From Rhodococcus sp. B7740 (GTDB lineage Bacteria; Actinomycetota; Actinomycetes; Mycobacteriales; Mycobacteriaceae), in the NCBI RefSeq assembly GCF_000954115.1, contig NZ_CP010797.1, positions 1,116,001-1,180,000 of the forward strand: 64,000 nucleotides of DNA, read 5' to 3'. The notes below the pieces were generated by a model that saw only the letters and a list, made by a program, of their open reading frames with translations, did not search any database and had not been told where the DNA came from. The translations under genes and the position numbers were made by a program. This document shows, one piece after another, positions 54,911-64,000 of this stretch (position 1 is the stretch's first letter; every line of letters begins with the position of its first letter).

Positions 54911-56035
54911 ATGACCCAGAACAAGAATCTTGCAGAACTCTCCGCCGCCGGAATCTCGGTATGGCTGGACGACCTGTCCCGTGATCGCATTCGCTCGGGC
55001 AACCTCCAGGACCTCATCGACACGAAAAGTGTCGTCGGAGTGACCACCAACCCGTCGATCTTCCAGGCGGCCCTGAGCAAGGGCGAGGCGTACGACGATC
55101 AGGTGAACAAGCTCGCCGGTGAAGGTGCCGACGTCGAGACCACCATCCGCACGGTCACCACGGACGACGTTCGCGAGGCCTGCGACATCCTGATGCCTCA
55201 GTACGAGGCAAGTGCAGGCGTCGACGGCCGCGTGTCCATCGAGGTCGATCCGCGCGTGGCACACGACGCCGACAAGACGTACGAGCAGGCCGTCGAACTG
55301 TGGAAGATCGTCGACCGTCCGAATCTGCTGATCAAGATCCCGGCGACCGAGGACGGGATTCCCGCTATCGCCAAGGTGATCGGCGAGGGCATCAGCGTCA
55401 ACGTCACGCTCATCTTCTCCGTCGAACGCTACGAGCTGGTGATGAACGCCTACCTCGACGGTCTGGAGAAGGCGCGTGCGGCCGGCCACGACCTCGACAA
55501 GATCCACTCGGTCGCGTCGTTCTTCGTCTCCCGCGTCGACAGCGAGATCGATTCCCGTCTCGATGCGATCGGTACCCCCGATGCCGAGGCACTCAAGGGC
55601 AAGGCCGCTCTGGCCAACGCTCGTCTGGCGTACGTGGCGTACCAGCAGATCTTCGAGGTGGCCCCTCGGTTCCGCGAGCTCGTCGGCAGCGGCGCACGCC
55701 CGCAGCGTCCGTTGTGGGCGTCGACCGGCGTGAAGTCCGACGCCTACCCCGACACCATGTACGTCACCGAGCTCGTCTCACCGAACACGGTGAACACGAT
55801 GCCGGAGAAGACCATGGACGCGGTTGCCGATCACGGCGAGATCGTCGGCGACACCGTCTCGGGCAAGGGACCGGAATCGCAGGAGATCTTCGACCGCATC
55901 TCGGCACTCGGGATCGACATCACCGACGTCTTCCTGACGTTGGAGAACGAAGGCGTCCAGAAGTTCGAGGCGGCCTGGAACGAGTTGCTCGAAGCCACCG
56001 GCGAGCAGCTTCGCCAAGCAGGTCAGAAGAGCTGA
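54911..56035 (+). CDS. tal: Transaldolase
   Basis: A 374-residue transaldolase of the long actinobacterial type. The Schiff-base lysine is in [12 protein letters not shown], and GVTTNPSIF and [14 protein letters not shown] are typical. It exchanges dihydroxyacetone units between sedoheptulose 7-phosphate and glyceraldehyde 3-phosphate. AAGGGA precedes the ATG; the gap to tkt is 3 bases. Confidence 0.96.
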   Translation: MTQNKNLAELSAAGISVWLDDLSRDRIRSGNLQDLIDTKSVVGVTTNPSIFQAALSKGEAYDDQVNKLAGEGADVETTIRTVTTDDVREACDILMPQYEASAGVDGRVSIEVDPRVAHDADKTYEQAVELWKIVDRPNLLIKIPATEDGIPAIAKVIGEGISVNVTLIFSVERYELVMNAYLDGLEKARAAGHDLDKIHSVASFFVSRVDSEIDSRLDAIGTPDAEALKGKAALANARLAYVAYQQIFEVAPRFRELVGSGARPQRPLWASTGVKSDAYPDTMYVTELVSPNTVNTMPEKTMDAVADHGEIVGDTVSGKGPESQEIFDRISALGIDITDVFLTLENEGVQKFEAAWNELLEATGEQLRQAGQKS

Positions 56036-56041
56036 CCGACT

Positions 56042-57594
<1,553 letters not shown>

Positions 57595-57598
<4 letters not shown>

Positions 57599-58503
57599 TT
57601 GTCGACATCCCCGCCACGACGACGGCCGAGGTCGGCAAGAAGTTGGTGGAGGTGCGCGAAGCAGGCGGTGCGGTGACCATCGGCCGAGTGCTGACTCTGA
57701 TCGTGGCCAGCCGTGATCCGGCCAAGGCCGAACGAGCGATCGACGCGGCGAACGAGGCGAGCCGTGAGCATCCGTGCCGCGTCATCGTGCTCATCCACGG
57801 AGATCGGTCGGCCGAGTCGAGCCTCGACGCGCAGATCCGGGTGGGCGGCGACGCCGGTGCATCGGAGGTCGTCGTGTTGCGCCTGAACGGCGAACTCGCC
57901 GACCACGAACACAGTGTCGTCATCCCGTTCCTGCTGCCCGATACTCCGATCGTGGCCTGGTGGCCGGACGAGGCACCGACCGTTCCGGCGAAGGATCCGT
58001 TGGGGCGCTTGGCGATTCGACGCATCACCGATGCCACGAACTCCCCCGACACCACCGCGACGATCAAGGGACGGCTCAGCAGCTACACCGAGGGCGACAC
58101 CGATCTTTCCTGGAGTCGCATCACGTACTGGCGTGGCCTGTTGGCCACCGCGCTCGACCAGGCTCCGTACGAGGCTGTCGTCTCGGCCACGGTGTCGGGA
58201 CTGGCCGAGGAGCCCGCACTCGACATCCTTGCCGGTTGGCTGGCCGCGAAGCTGGACGTGCCGGTCCACCGCCGTGCGGGTGAGCTGAAAGTCGAGCTGA
58301 TCCGGGAGAACAGCAGCATCTCGCTGACGCGACCGCAGACCGGTAAGACCGCAACCCTGCGGCGTACCGGTCAGCCCGACGCCGAAGTCGCACTGGCGCG
58401 GCGCAACACGCGCGAGTGCCTCGCCGAGGAACTGCGCAGACTCGACACGGACGAGATCTACGAACTCGCCTTGAACGGACTGTCGAAAGTGAGCTATGAG
58501 TAA
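57595..58503 (+). CDS. opcA: Glucose-6-phosphate dehydrogenase assembly protein OpcA
   Basis: A 302-residue protein needed for, and redox-tuning, Zwf activity in cyanobacteria and actinobacteria. LLPDTPIVAWWPDEAP and the terminal DEIYELALNGL are characteristic. I prefer GTG 57595 (VIVDIPATTT), which overlaps the zwf stop and has GGAGAAG upstream, to ATG 57583 four codons earlier. The family length is about 303. Confidence 0.93.
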
Positions 58504-59242
58504 GACATCGGTACTCCAGTACCTGGACGCGCAAGCCCTTGTCGACGCAGCGCGATCGCGCTTCGTCGACGTGATCACCGCCGCGCAGGCCGAGCGAGGA
58601 TCTGCGTCGGTGGTGCTGACCGGCGGTGGCACAGGAATCGCATTGCTGGAGGCGCTGCGCTCGGACTCCGGCTCGATCGACTGGGGCAGAGTGGACGTCT
58701 ACTTCGGTGACGAACGCTTCCTGCCCTCGGGCGATCCCGAGCGCAACGAAGTTCAGGCCTCGGAGGCGCTGCTCGATCACGTCGATGTCCATCCGGATCG
58801 GGTGTTCCGGATGGCCGCATCCGACGGACCACACGGAAGCGACCCCGAAGTTGCCGCGGCAACGTACGCACAGATCCTGCATTCCGGATCCGAAGGCGAG
58901 CCGACGCCTCGGTTCGACGTCCATCTGCTCGGCATGGGCGGCGAAGGCCACATCAATTCACTTTTCCCCCACACCGATGCAGTGCGCGAACAGCACCGCT
59001 TCGTCGTGGCGGTCGAGGACTCCCCCAAGCCCCCACCGGTGCGCATCACACTGACGCTGCCTGCGGTCCGCCGCGCGCAGCACGTGTGGTTGCTCGTCTC
59101 GGGAGCGAACAAGGCCGATGCCGTCGCTGCTGCGGTGGGCGGGGCCGATCCCGACGACGTCCCGTCGGCCGGAGCACTGGGCACCGAATCCACGGTCTGG
59201 TTCCTCGATACCGGCGCAGCGTCCAAGCTGGACACGGTGTGA
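58496..59242 (+). CDS. pgl: 6-phosphogluconolactonase
   Basis: A 248-residue DevB-type lactonase hydrolysing 6-phosphogluconolactone after Zwf. LTGGGTGIALLEAL, VDVYFGDERFLP and LLGMGGEGHINSLFP are the family motifs. The ATG overlaps opcA by 8 bases. It is the last gene of the operon, with a strong hairpin about 100 bases downstream. Confidence 0.95.
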   Translation: MSKTSVLQYLDAQALVDAARSRFVDVITAAQAERGSASVVLTGGGTGIALLEALRSDSGSIDWGRVDVYFGDERFLPSGDPERNEVQASEALLDHVDVHPDRVFRMAASDGPHGSDPEVAAATYAQILHSGSEGEPTPRFDVHLLGMGGEGHINSLFPHTDAVREQHRFVVAVEDSPKPPPVRITLTLPAVRRAQHVWLLVSGANKADAVAAAVGGADPDDVPSAGALGTESTVWFLDTGAASKLDTV

Positions 59243-59342
59243 GAGCCCGGAGTTAGTCCGGTTCGACTGCGTCGGGGTCACGTCCCGGCCACGCATCGTC
59301 GTAGTCGCCGACGCACCGAACACGTCCTGATGTCGAGCGATC

Positions 59343-59374
59343 GATCCGCCTACCGTTCGCACGGTAGGCGGATC
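59343..59374. terminator. Hairpin terminator between pgl and ppc
   Basis: Perfect 13-bp arms (59343-59355 and 59362-59374) with the loop TTCGCA lie in the 223-base gap between the convergent pgl and ppc genes. Nothing else is seen in that gap. Confidence 0.8.
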
Positions 59375-59465
59375 CGTCGCGCCAGGCATCGGTGTTGTTG
59401 CTGCACTGCCTCATACTTCGTTGGACGCTTCTCGCCGCCGACCGGTTCCGCGCCCCTCGTGCGGG

Positions 59466-62297
59466 TCAGCCGCTGTTACGCAGTGCCGTCGCGAGACCGT
59501 TCATCGTCAGCAGGATTCCTCGCTTGACGCGTTCGTCGTCGTCCCCGTTTCGGTAGCGCCTGAGCATCTCGACCTGCATCTGATTGAGCGGCTCGAGGTA
59601 CGGGAATCGGTTGTGCACGGAGCGTTCGAGAGACGGATTGTCTTCGAGCAGTCGACTGTGACCGGTGATCTTCAGGTACATCCGCACCGTCGTGGCGTGC
59701 TCGGCCTCGATCATGCCGAAGATCCGAGCCCGGAGATCGGCGTCGGGAACCAACTCGGCGTAGCGAGCCGCGATGCCCAGATCGGACTTGGCCATGACCT
59801 GCGCGAGGTTGGACAGAACCGTCTGGAAGAACGGCCACTTCCGGTAGAGGTCGGTCAGCACCTCGAGCCTGGAATCGTCGTCGCCGACCCACTCCTCGAA
59901 CGCCGATCCCGTTCCGTACCACCCGGGCAACATCACGCGGCACTGACTCCACGACATCACCCAGGGAATGGCACGCAGGTCGTACACCGAGTTGGTCGGC
60001 TTCCGCGATGCCGGACGGGAGCCGATGTTCAGCTCCCCTACCTCGGCAACGGGAGTCGACGTTCGGAAGTACTCGACGAAACCTGGCTCCTCGTGCACCA
60101 GACGGCCGTACGCTGCACGTGCCTTGGCGGCCAGATCGTCCAGAATGTCGTACGCGGCTTCGGCACCGTCCCCGAGGCCCTCGACGTCGAGCAGAGTCGA
60201 TTCGAGAGTTCCGGCAACCAGGGACTCGAGGTTTCGTCGCGCCAAGGACGGCTCCGCGTACTTCGCTGCAATGATCTCGCCCTGCTCGGTCAGACGCAGG
60301 GATCCCTGCACCACACCGGGCGGCTGCGCCAGGATCGCGTCGTAGCTCGGACCGCCGCCGCGGCCGACCGTGCCACCGCGACCGTGGAAGAGCCGCAACC
60401 GGATCCCCGTCTTGCGCGATGCCTCGAGTAGATCCAACTCGGCGCGATACAGCGCCCAGTTGGCCGCGAGGTATCCACCGTCCTTGTTCGAGTCGGAGTA
60501 CCCGAGCATGACTTCCTGGTTCATGCCGCGACCGGCGACCAGCGCGCGGTAGATCGGAACGTCGAGCGTGGCCAGCAGAGTCGCCGCGCCCTGCTGGAGG
60601 TCCTCGATGGTCTCGAACAGCGGAACGACACCGACGGTCGAGGTCGGTGCCGAACCGTCGGTGCCGGGGTCGAAGATGCCTGCCTCCTTGAGCAGCAACG
60701 CCGCTTCGAGCATGTCGCTGACCGACTGGCACATGCTGATGATGTAGTTCTGGATGGTGTCGGGGCCCAGGTGGTCGATGGCCTCCTTGGCCGCCCTGAC
60801 GATGCCCAGTTCCTTCGTCGCGAGCTCACTGAGCTGCGCGTTGGGGCCGACTAGCGGCCGCCTGGTCGCGAGTTCCCGCGACAGCACCGACACCCGCTCG
60901 TCCTCGCCGAGGGACACGTAGTCGGGGTGAACACCGGCCCAGGCCAGCAGCTCGGCGACCACCTCTTCGTGGGTCTCGGAGTTCTGCCGCATGTCCAACG
61001 CCTGCAGATGGAATCCGAACGTCTCGACCGAACGTCGAAGCCGGAGCAGTCGATCGTCGGCGATCAACGCGTCACCGTCCGCACGAAGTGCCCGGTCGAT
61101 GATGTCGAGGTCGTCGAGGATGTCCTGCGGGCCGTCGTACTTCTGCGCTCCGAGGTCGATGCCGGAGACCGGTACGGCGTCGAGCACCGCCTCGGCGGTG
61201 GCGGTGAGCCGAGCCCGGATGCCGACCACCGCGACCCGATACGGTTCGTCCGATCGGCGGTCGTCCGGTTCGGCCGATGCGCCGGCCAGAGCCGCGAGCT
61301 CCTCGGTGACATCCACCAGGCGCGCGGACATCGACAGTTCCTTCTCCAGCGCGACCAGCTCGTCCAGGTAGTGCTCGAACGCTACGTAACCCGCCTGATG
61401 TGTCGCAGTGTGCACCACGTCGGCGGTGACGTTCGGATTGCCGTCGCGGTCGCCGCCGATCCAGGAACCGGGGCGAAGGATGGGGCGCGGCAGTAGATCG
61501 TCCTCGGGCCACCGTGCGCGCAGCGCGGCACGCACATCCGCATTGAGGGCAGGCATGACGTCGAACAGAGACGACTCGAAGTAACGGAGGCCGACCTCGA
61601 TCTCGTCCTGAATTCGCAACCGCGACAACCGAATCAGAGCTGTCTCCCACAGGGTCAGTACCTGCCTGCGGATCTGCACGTCGATGGCGGCCAGTTCCTT
61701 GGCCGCGCTGGCGGCCTTGCCCTCGACCGCCGCAGCGGCGACATCGCGGCGACGCATCAGCTCGGTGATCTTCGATTGCACGTCGAAGATGGTCCGTCGA
61801 CGTGTCTCGGTGGGGTGCGCTGTGATCACCGGGGCGACCAACGCATCGGTGAGAGCGGCTGCCACCTGCTCGCGCGACGGTGCCGCGGCATCGATCTTGA
61901 GCCAGGTGGCGTCGAGGCTGCTGTCCTGCGGCGGATCCTGGCGGTCGAGGTGAATCGCGCGGCGACGTTCGCGGTGCAGGTCCTCGGCGAGATTGGCCAG
62001 CAGCGAGAAGTGACTGAACGCGCGAATGAGTGGAACTGCCTGTGCCACTTCCACATCGGTGTAACGTCCGACCGAATCGTCACGCTCGATCTCGGATCTG
62101 CGTACCGCGAAGGATTCGACGCGCGCTGCCTCGATCAGGTCGAAGACGTCTTCGCCCTCGTGCTCGCGAATGATCTCGCCCAAGATACCGCCGAGATAGC
62201 GGATGTCCTCACGGAGAGGCTCTGTCAACTCTCGACCCTGAGCTGTCGGTGGGACGAAGGCTGGGGAACCGACTGACTCGTAGGAGGATTCGCTCAT
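59466..62297 (-). CDS. ppc: Phosphoenolpyruvate carboxylase
   Basis: A 943-residue anaplerotic enzyme forming oxaloacetate from PEP and bicarbonate. [13 protein letters not shown] (catalytic His), [22 protein letters not shown] and [18 protein letters not shown] are intact. The C-terminus reads LRNSG, where most PEPCs end QNTG. GATACT ends 6 bases before the ATG, suggesting a leaderless start. The tpiA-secG-ppc grouping resembles the C. glutamicum gap-pgk-tpi-ppc cluster. Confidence 0.96.
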   Translation of the reverse strand: MSESSYESVGSPAFVPPTAQGRELTEPLREDIRYLGGILGEIIREHEGEDVFDLIEAARVESFAVRRSEIERDDSVGRYTDVEVAQAVPLIRAFSHFSLLANLAEDLHRERRRAIHLDRQDPPQDSSLDATWLKIDAAAPSREQVAAALTDALVAPVITAHPTETRRRTIFDVQSKITELMRRRDVAAAAVEGKAASAAKELAAIDVQIRRQVLTLWETALIRLSRLRIQDEIEVGLRYFESSLFDVMPALNADVRAALRARWPEDDLLPRPILRPGSWIGGDRDGNPNVTADVVHTATHQAGYVAFEHYLDELVALEKELSMSARLVDVTEELAALAGASAEPDDRRSDEPYRVAVVGIRARLTATAEAVLDAVPVSGIDLGAQKYDGPQDILDDLDIIDRALRADGDALIADDRLLRLRRSVETFGFHLQALDMRQNSETHEEVVAELLAWAGVHPDYVSLGEDERVSVLSRELATRRPLVGPNAQLSELATKELGIVRAAKEAIDHLGPDTIQNYIISMCQSVSDMLEAALLLKEAGIFDPGTDGSAPTSTVGVVPLFETIEDLQQGAATLLATLDVPIYRALVAGRGMNQEVMLGYSDSNKDGGYLAANWALYRAELDLLEASRKTGIRLRLFHGRGGTVGRGGGPSYDAILAQPPGVVQGSLRLTEQGEIIAAKYAEPSLARRNLESLVAGTLESTLLDVEGLGDGAEAAYDILDDLAAKARAAYGRLVHEEPGFVEYFRTSTPVAEVGELNIGSRPASRKPTNSVYDLRAIPWVMSWSQCRVMLPGWYGTGSAFEEWVGDDDSRLEVLTDLYRKWPFFQTVLSNLAQVMAKSDLGIAARYAELVPDADLRARIFGMIEAEHATTVRMYLKITGHSRLLEDNPSLERSVHNRFPYLEPLNQMQVEMLRRYRNGDDDERVKRGILLTMNGLATALRNSG

Positions 62298-62348
62298 CCA
62301 CCCAGTATCGTCGCTCCGTCACCAACTCGCACTCGGAGCCGAATTCGA

Positions 62349-62582
62349 TCAGGTGTACTTGATCTCCAGACCGATACCGAGGATGGCGATGAGCCAGATG
62401 ATGCCGGTGAAGACCGTGAGGCGATCGAGATTCTTCTCGACGACGGTCGAACCGGAGAGGCTGGACTGCACTCCGCCACCGAACAGGCTGGACAATCCGC
62501 CGCCCTTGCCGCGATGCAGCAGGATCAGCAAGATCAGTGCCAGGCTGGTGATGACCAGCAGAATATCCAGAAACAGATCCAT
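62349..62582 (-). CDS. secG: Preprotein translocase subunit SecG
   Basis: A 77-residue membrane protein of the SecYEG channel with two transmembrane helices around GGGLSSLFGGGVQSSLSGSTVVEKNLDR, which is nearly invariant in actinobacteria. ATG 62582 is preferred over GTG 62588 because GAGGTGG then serves as its Shine-Dalgarno and the length equals the mycobacterial SecG. Confidence 0.93.
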   Translation of the reverse strand: MDLFLDILLVITSLALILLILLHRGKGGGLSSLFGGGVQSSLSGSTVVEKNLDRLTVFTGIIWLIAILGIGLEIKYT

Positions 62583-62631
62583 GTCCACCTCAAACTCGAT
62601 TCGATGCCTTCAGCAGCCTACCTGGCCCCGT

Positions 62632-62678
62632 GAACGGCTTCGGACACCCCGCCGAAGCGAGGTGCCCGAAAACCGTTC
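62632..62678 (-). terminator. Hairpin between tpiA and secG
   Basis: Imperfect 17-18-base arms (62632-62648 and 62661-62678) lie just after the tpiA stop on the minus strand. There is no T-tract. It would separate the glycolytic transcript from secG, at least in part. Confidence 0.6.
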
Positions 62679-62694
62679 GTCGTAGCGTTGCCGA

Positions 62695-63480
62695 TCAGGG
62701 CAGGGGTCCTCCTGCAGCGATGGCCGACAACGTGGCGAACTCGTCGGCCTTGAGCGAAGCGCCACCGACCAGTGCGCCGTCGACATCGGGCTGACCGACG
62801 ATCTCGCCGACGTTCTTCGCGTTGACCGATCCGCCGTAGAGCACGCGTACGCCTGCGGCGACCTCGCCCGAGGAGAGCGACTTCAACTCCTCGCGGATGG
62901 CGCCGCACACTTCCTGAGCGTCCGACGCGGACGCGACCCGGCCGGTTCCGATCGCCCACACCGGCTCGTAGGCGATGACGACCTTCGAGATGTCCTCGGC
63001 CGACAGTCCGTCGAGTGACCCGCGGAGCTGCGCGACGTTGTAGGCCACGTGCTCGCCCGCCTCGCGGATGTTCAGACCCTCGCCGATGCACACGATCGGA
63101 GTCAGTCCGTTCTTCAGCGCCGCCTTCGTCTTGGCGAGCACGACGGCGTCGTCCTCGTTGTGCAACGTGCGTCGTTCGGAGTGACCGACGACGACGAAGG
63201 TGCACCCCAGCTTGGCCAGCATCGATCCGCTGATCTCGCCGGTGAACGCACCCTTGTCCTCGGACGAGACGTCCTGCGCACCGTAGGTGAGCAGGACCTT
63301 GTCGCCCTCGACCAGAGTCTGGACGCTCCGGATGTCGGTGAACGGCGGGATCACCGTGACATCGACCTTGTCGAAGTACTTCTCGGGCAACGAGAATGCG
63401 ATCTTCTGCACCAGCGAGATGGCCTCGAGGTGGTTGAGGTTCATCTTCCAGTTGCCCGCGATGAGCGGCTTACGTGCCAT
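62695..63480 (-). CDS. tpiA: Triosephosphate isomerase
   Basis: A 261-residue TIM-barrel enzyme interconverting dihydroxyacetone phosphate and glyceraldehyde 3-phosphate. AGNWKMN (catalytic Lys), VVGHSERR (His) and [11 protein letters not shown] (Glu) are present, as is LYGGSVN. GGAGG precedes the ATG by 7 bases; the gap to pgk is 3 bases. Confidence 0.97.
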   Translation of the reverse strand: MARKPLIAGNWKMNLNHLEAISLVQKIAFSLPEKYFDKVDVTVIPPFTDIRSVQTLVEGDKVLLTYGAQDVSSEDKGAFTGEISGSMLAKLGCTFVVVGHSERRTLHNEDDAVVLAKTKAALKNGLTPIVCIGEGLNIREAGEHVAYNVAQLRGSLDGLSAEDISKVVIAYEPVWAIGTGRVASASDAQEVCGAIREELKSLSSGEVAAGVRVLYGGSVNAKNVGEIVGQPDVDGALVGGASLKADEFATLSAIAAGGPLP

Positions 63481-63483
63481 GCG

Positions 63484-64000
63484 TTACGCCTCCAGGACGG
63501 ATAGGCCGGGGAGCTGCTTGCCTTCGAGGTATTCGAGGGATGCACCGCCGCCGGTGGAGATGTGCGAGAAGCCGTCGTCGGGCAGTCCGAGGGTGCGCAC
63601 CGCAGCCGCGGAGTCTCCGCCACCGACGACGCTGAACGCGCCCTTTTCGGTGGCTTTGATGATTGCTTCCGCGATGCCCTTGGTGCCGGCCGAGAACTTG
63701 TCGAACTCGAACACTCCTGCCGGTCCGTTCCAGAAGACGGTCTTCGCATTCGAGAGCACGACAGCGAAACGACTGACCGAGTCGGGTCCGATGTCCAGGC
63801 CCATCCAGCCGTCCGGAATCTCGGACGCCTTGACGGTCTTCGCCTCGGCGTCCGCCGCGAACTTGTCTCCGACGACGATGTCGACGGGCAGGTGGATCAC
63901 GTCGCCGAAGCGCTCGAGCAGGTCCTTGCAGACCCCGATCTGATCCTCCTGCAGCAACGAGTTGCCGACCGAATATCCCTGCGCGGCAAGGAAGGTGAAC
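63484..64000 (-). CDS. pgk: Phosphoglycerate kinase, C-terminal part
   Basis: The last 172 codons of the kinase that makes ATP from 1,3-bisphosphoglycerate. [20 protein letters not shown] and the terminal [19 protein letters not shown] are diagnostic of the nucleotide-binding domain. The frame continues past base 64000, where the N-terminal half lies. It is upstream of tpiA in one operon. Confidence 0.96.
   Translation of the reverse strand, partial: FTFLAAQGYSVGNSLLQEDQIGVCKDLLERFGDVIHLPVDIVVGDKFAADAEAKTVKASEIPDGWMGLDIGPDSVSRFAVVLSNAKTVFWNGPAGVFEFDKFSAGTKGIAEAIIKATEKGAFSVVGGGDSAAAVRTLGLPDDGFSHISTGGGASLEYLEGKQLPGLSVLEA

Overview
The window is an ordinary, gene-dense chromosomal segment of a high-GC mycolic-acid actinomycete, most likely Rhodococcus or a close relative. 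This is an inference from three things. Neighbouring genes follow the order known from Mycobacterium tuberculosis Rv1436-Rv1497. Mycolata-type genes are present (fabG1-inhA, an MptB-type mannosyltransferase, MutA/MutB, acnR). A CrtL-type lycopene cyclase is also present, as known from rhodococci. Many genes begin with GTG, and many have a TANNNT box 6-8 bases before the start codon, the pattern of leaderless mRNAs. I see no insertion sequence, prophage, CRISPR array, toxin-antitoxin pair or defence island.

Layout. 1-10.5 kb is a mixed region: the end of pyrD, a PEBP-like protein, an M20 peptidase, tRNA-Leu(GAG), an unusual zinc-ribbon SDR, a glutamate-cysteine-ligase-like protein, a saccharopine-dehydrogenase-like reductase, an MHS-type transporter, OsmC and a nucleoside hydrolase. 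10.5-15.7 kb is the methylmalonyl-CoA mutase operon mutA-mutB-meaB. 15.9-21.1 kb holds a TVP38-type membrane protein, a SatD-like HTH protein with a small membrane partner, an NfeD/SPFH pair, DUF3097 and a hypothetical gene. 21.2-30.0 kb, all on the minus strand, is a cell-envelope cluster: Rv1476-like, a RipA-like NlpC/P60 hydrolase, MoxR, DUF58 and VWA, then fabG1-inhA-hemH with its own promoter. 30.4-33.8 kb is acn with its repressor acnR. 33.9-38.6 kb carries an ABC-F protein, an SDR coupled to a lycopene cyclase, and Ku. 38.6-45.0 kb is the SUF iron-sulfur operon sufR-B-D-C-S-U-T. 45.2-52.4 kb carries mptB, an ABC exporter with a frameshifted ATPase gene, ctaA, a hypothetical gene, qor and ctaB. 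52.8-59.2 kb is the pentose-phosphate operon tkt-tal-zwf-opcA-pgl. 59.5-64 kb is ppc, secG, tpiA and the C-terminal part of pgk.

Regulatory logic can be read directly in places. A sequence matching the AcnR operator lies between the -35 and -10 boxes of acn. A sequence matching the published SufR inverted repeat overlaps the sufR start. Unassigned palindromes sit in the promoters of mutA, fabG1, the MHS transporter and the qor region. The most notable anomalies are the SDR with a substituted catalytic tyrosine and a fused CxxC-CxxC module, the C-tract frameshift in the exporter ATPase gene, a tandem 26-bp repeat beside ripA, and a 439-base structured leader upstream of ripA. No clearly new multi-gene system was found.
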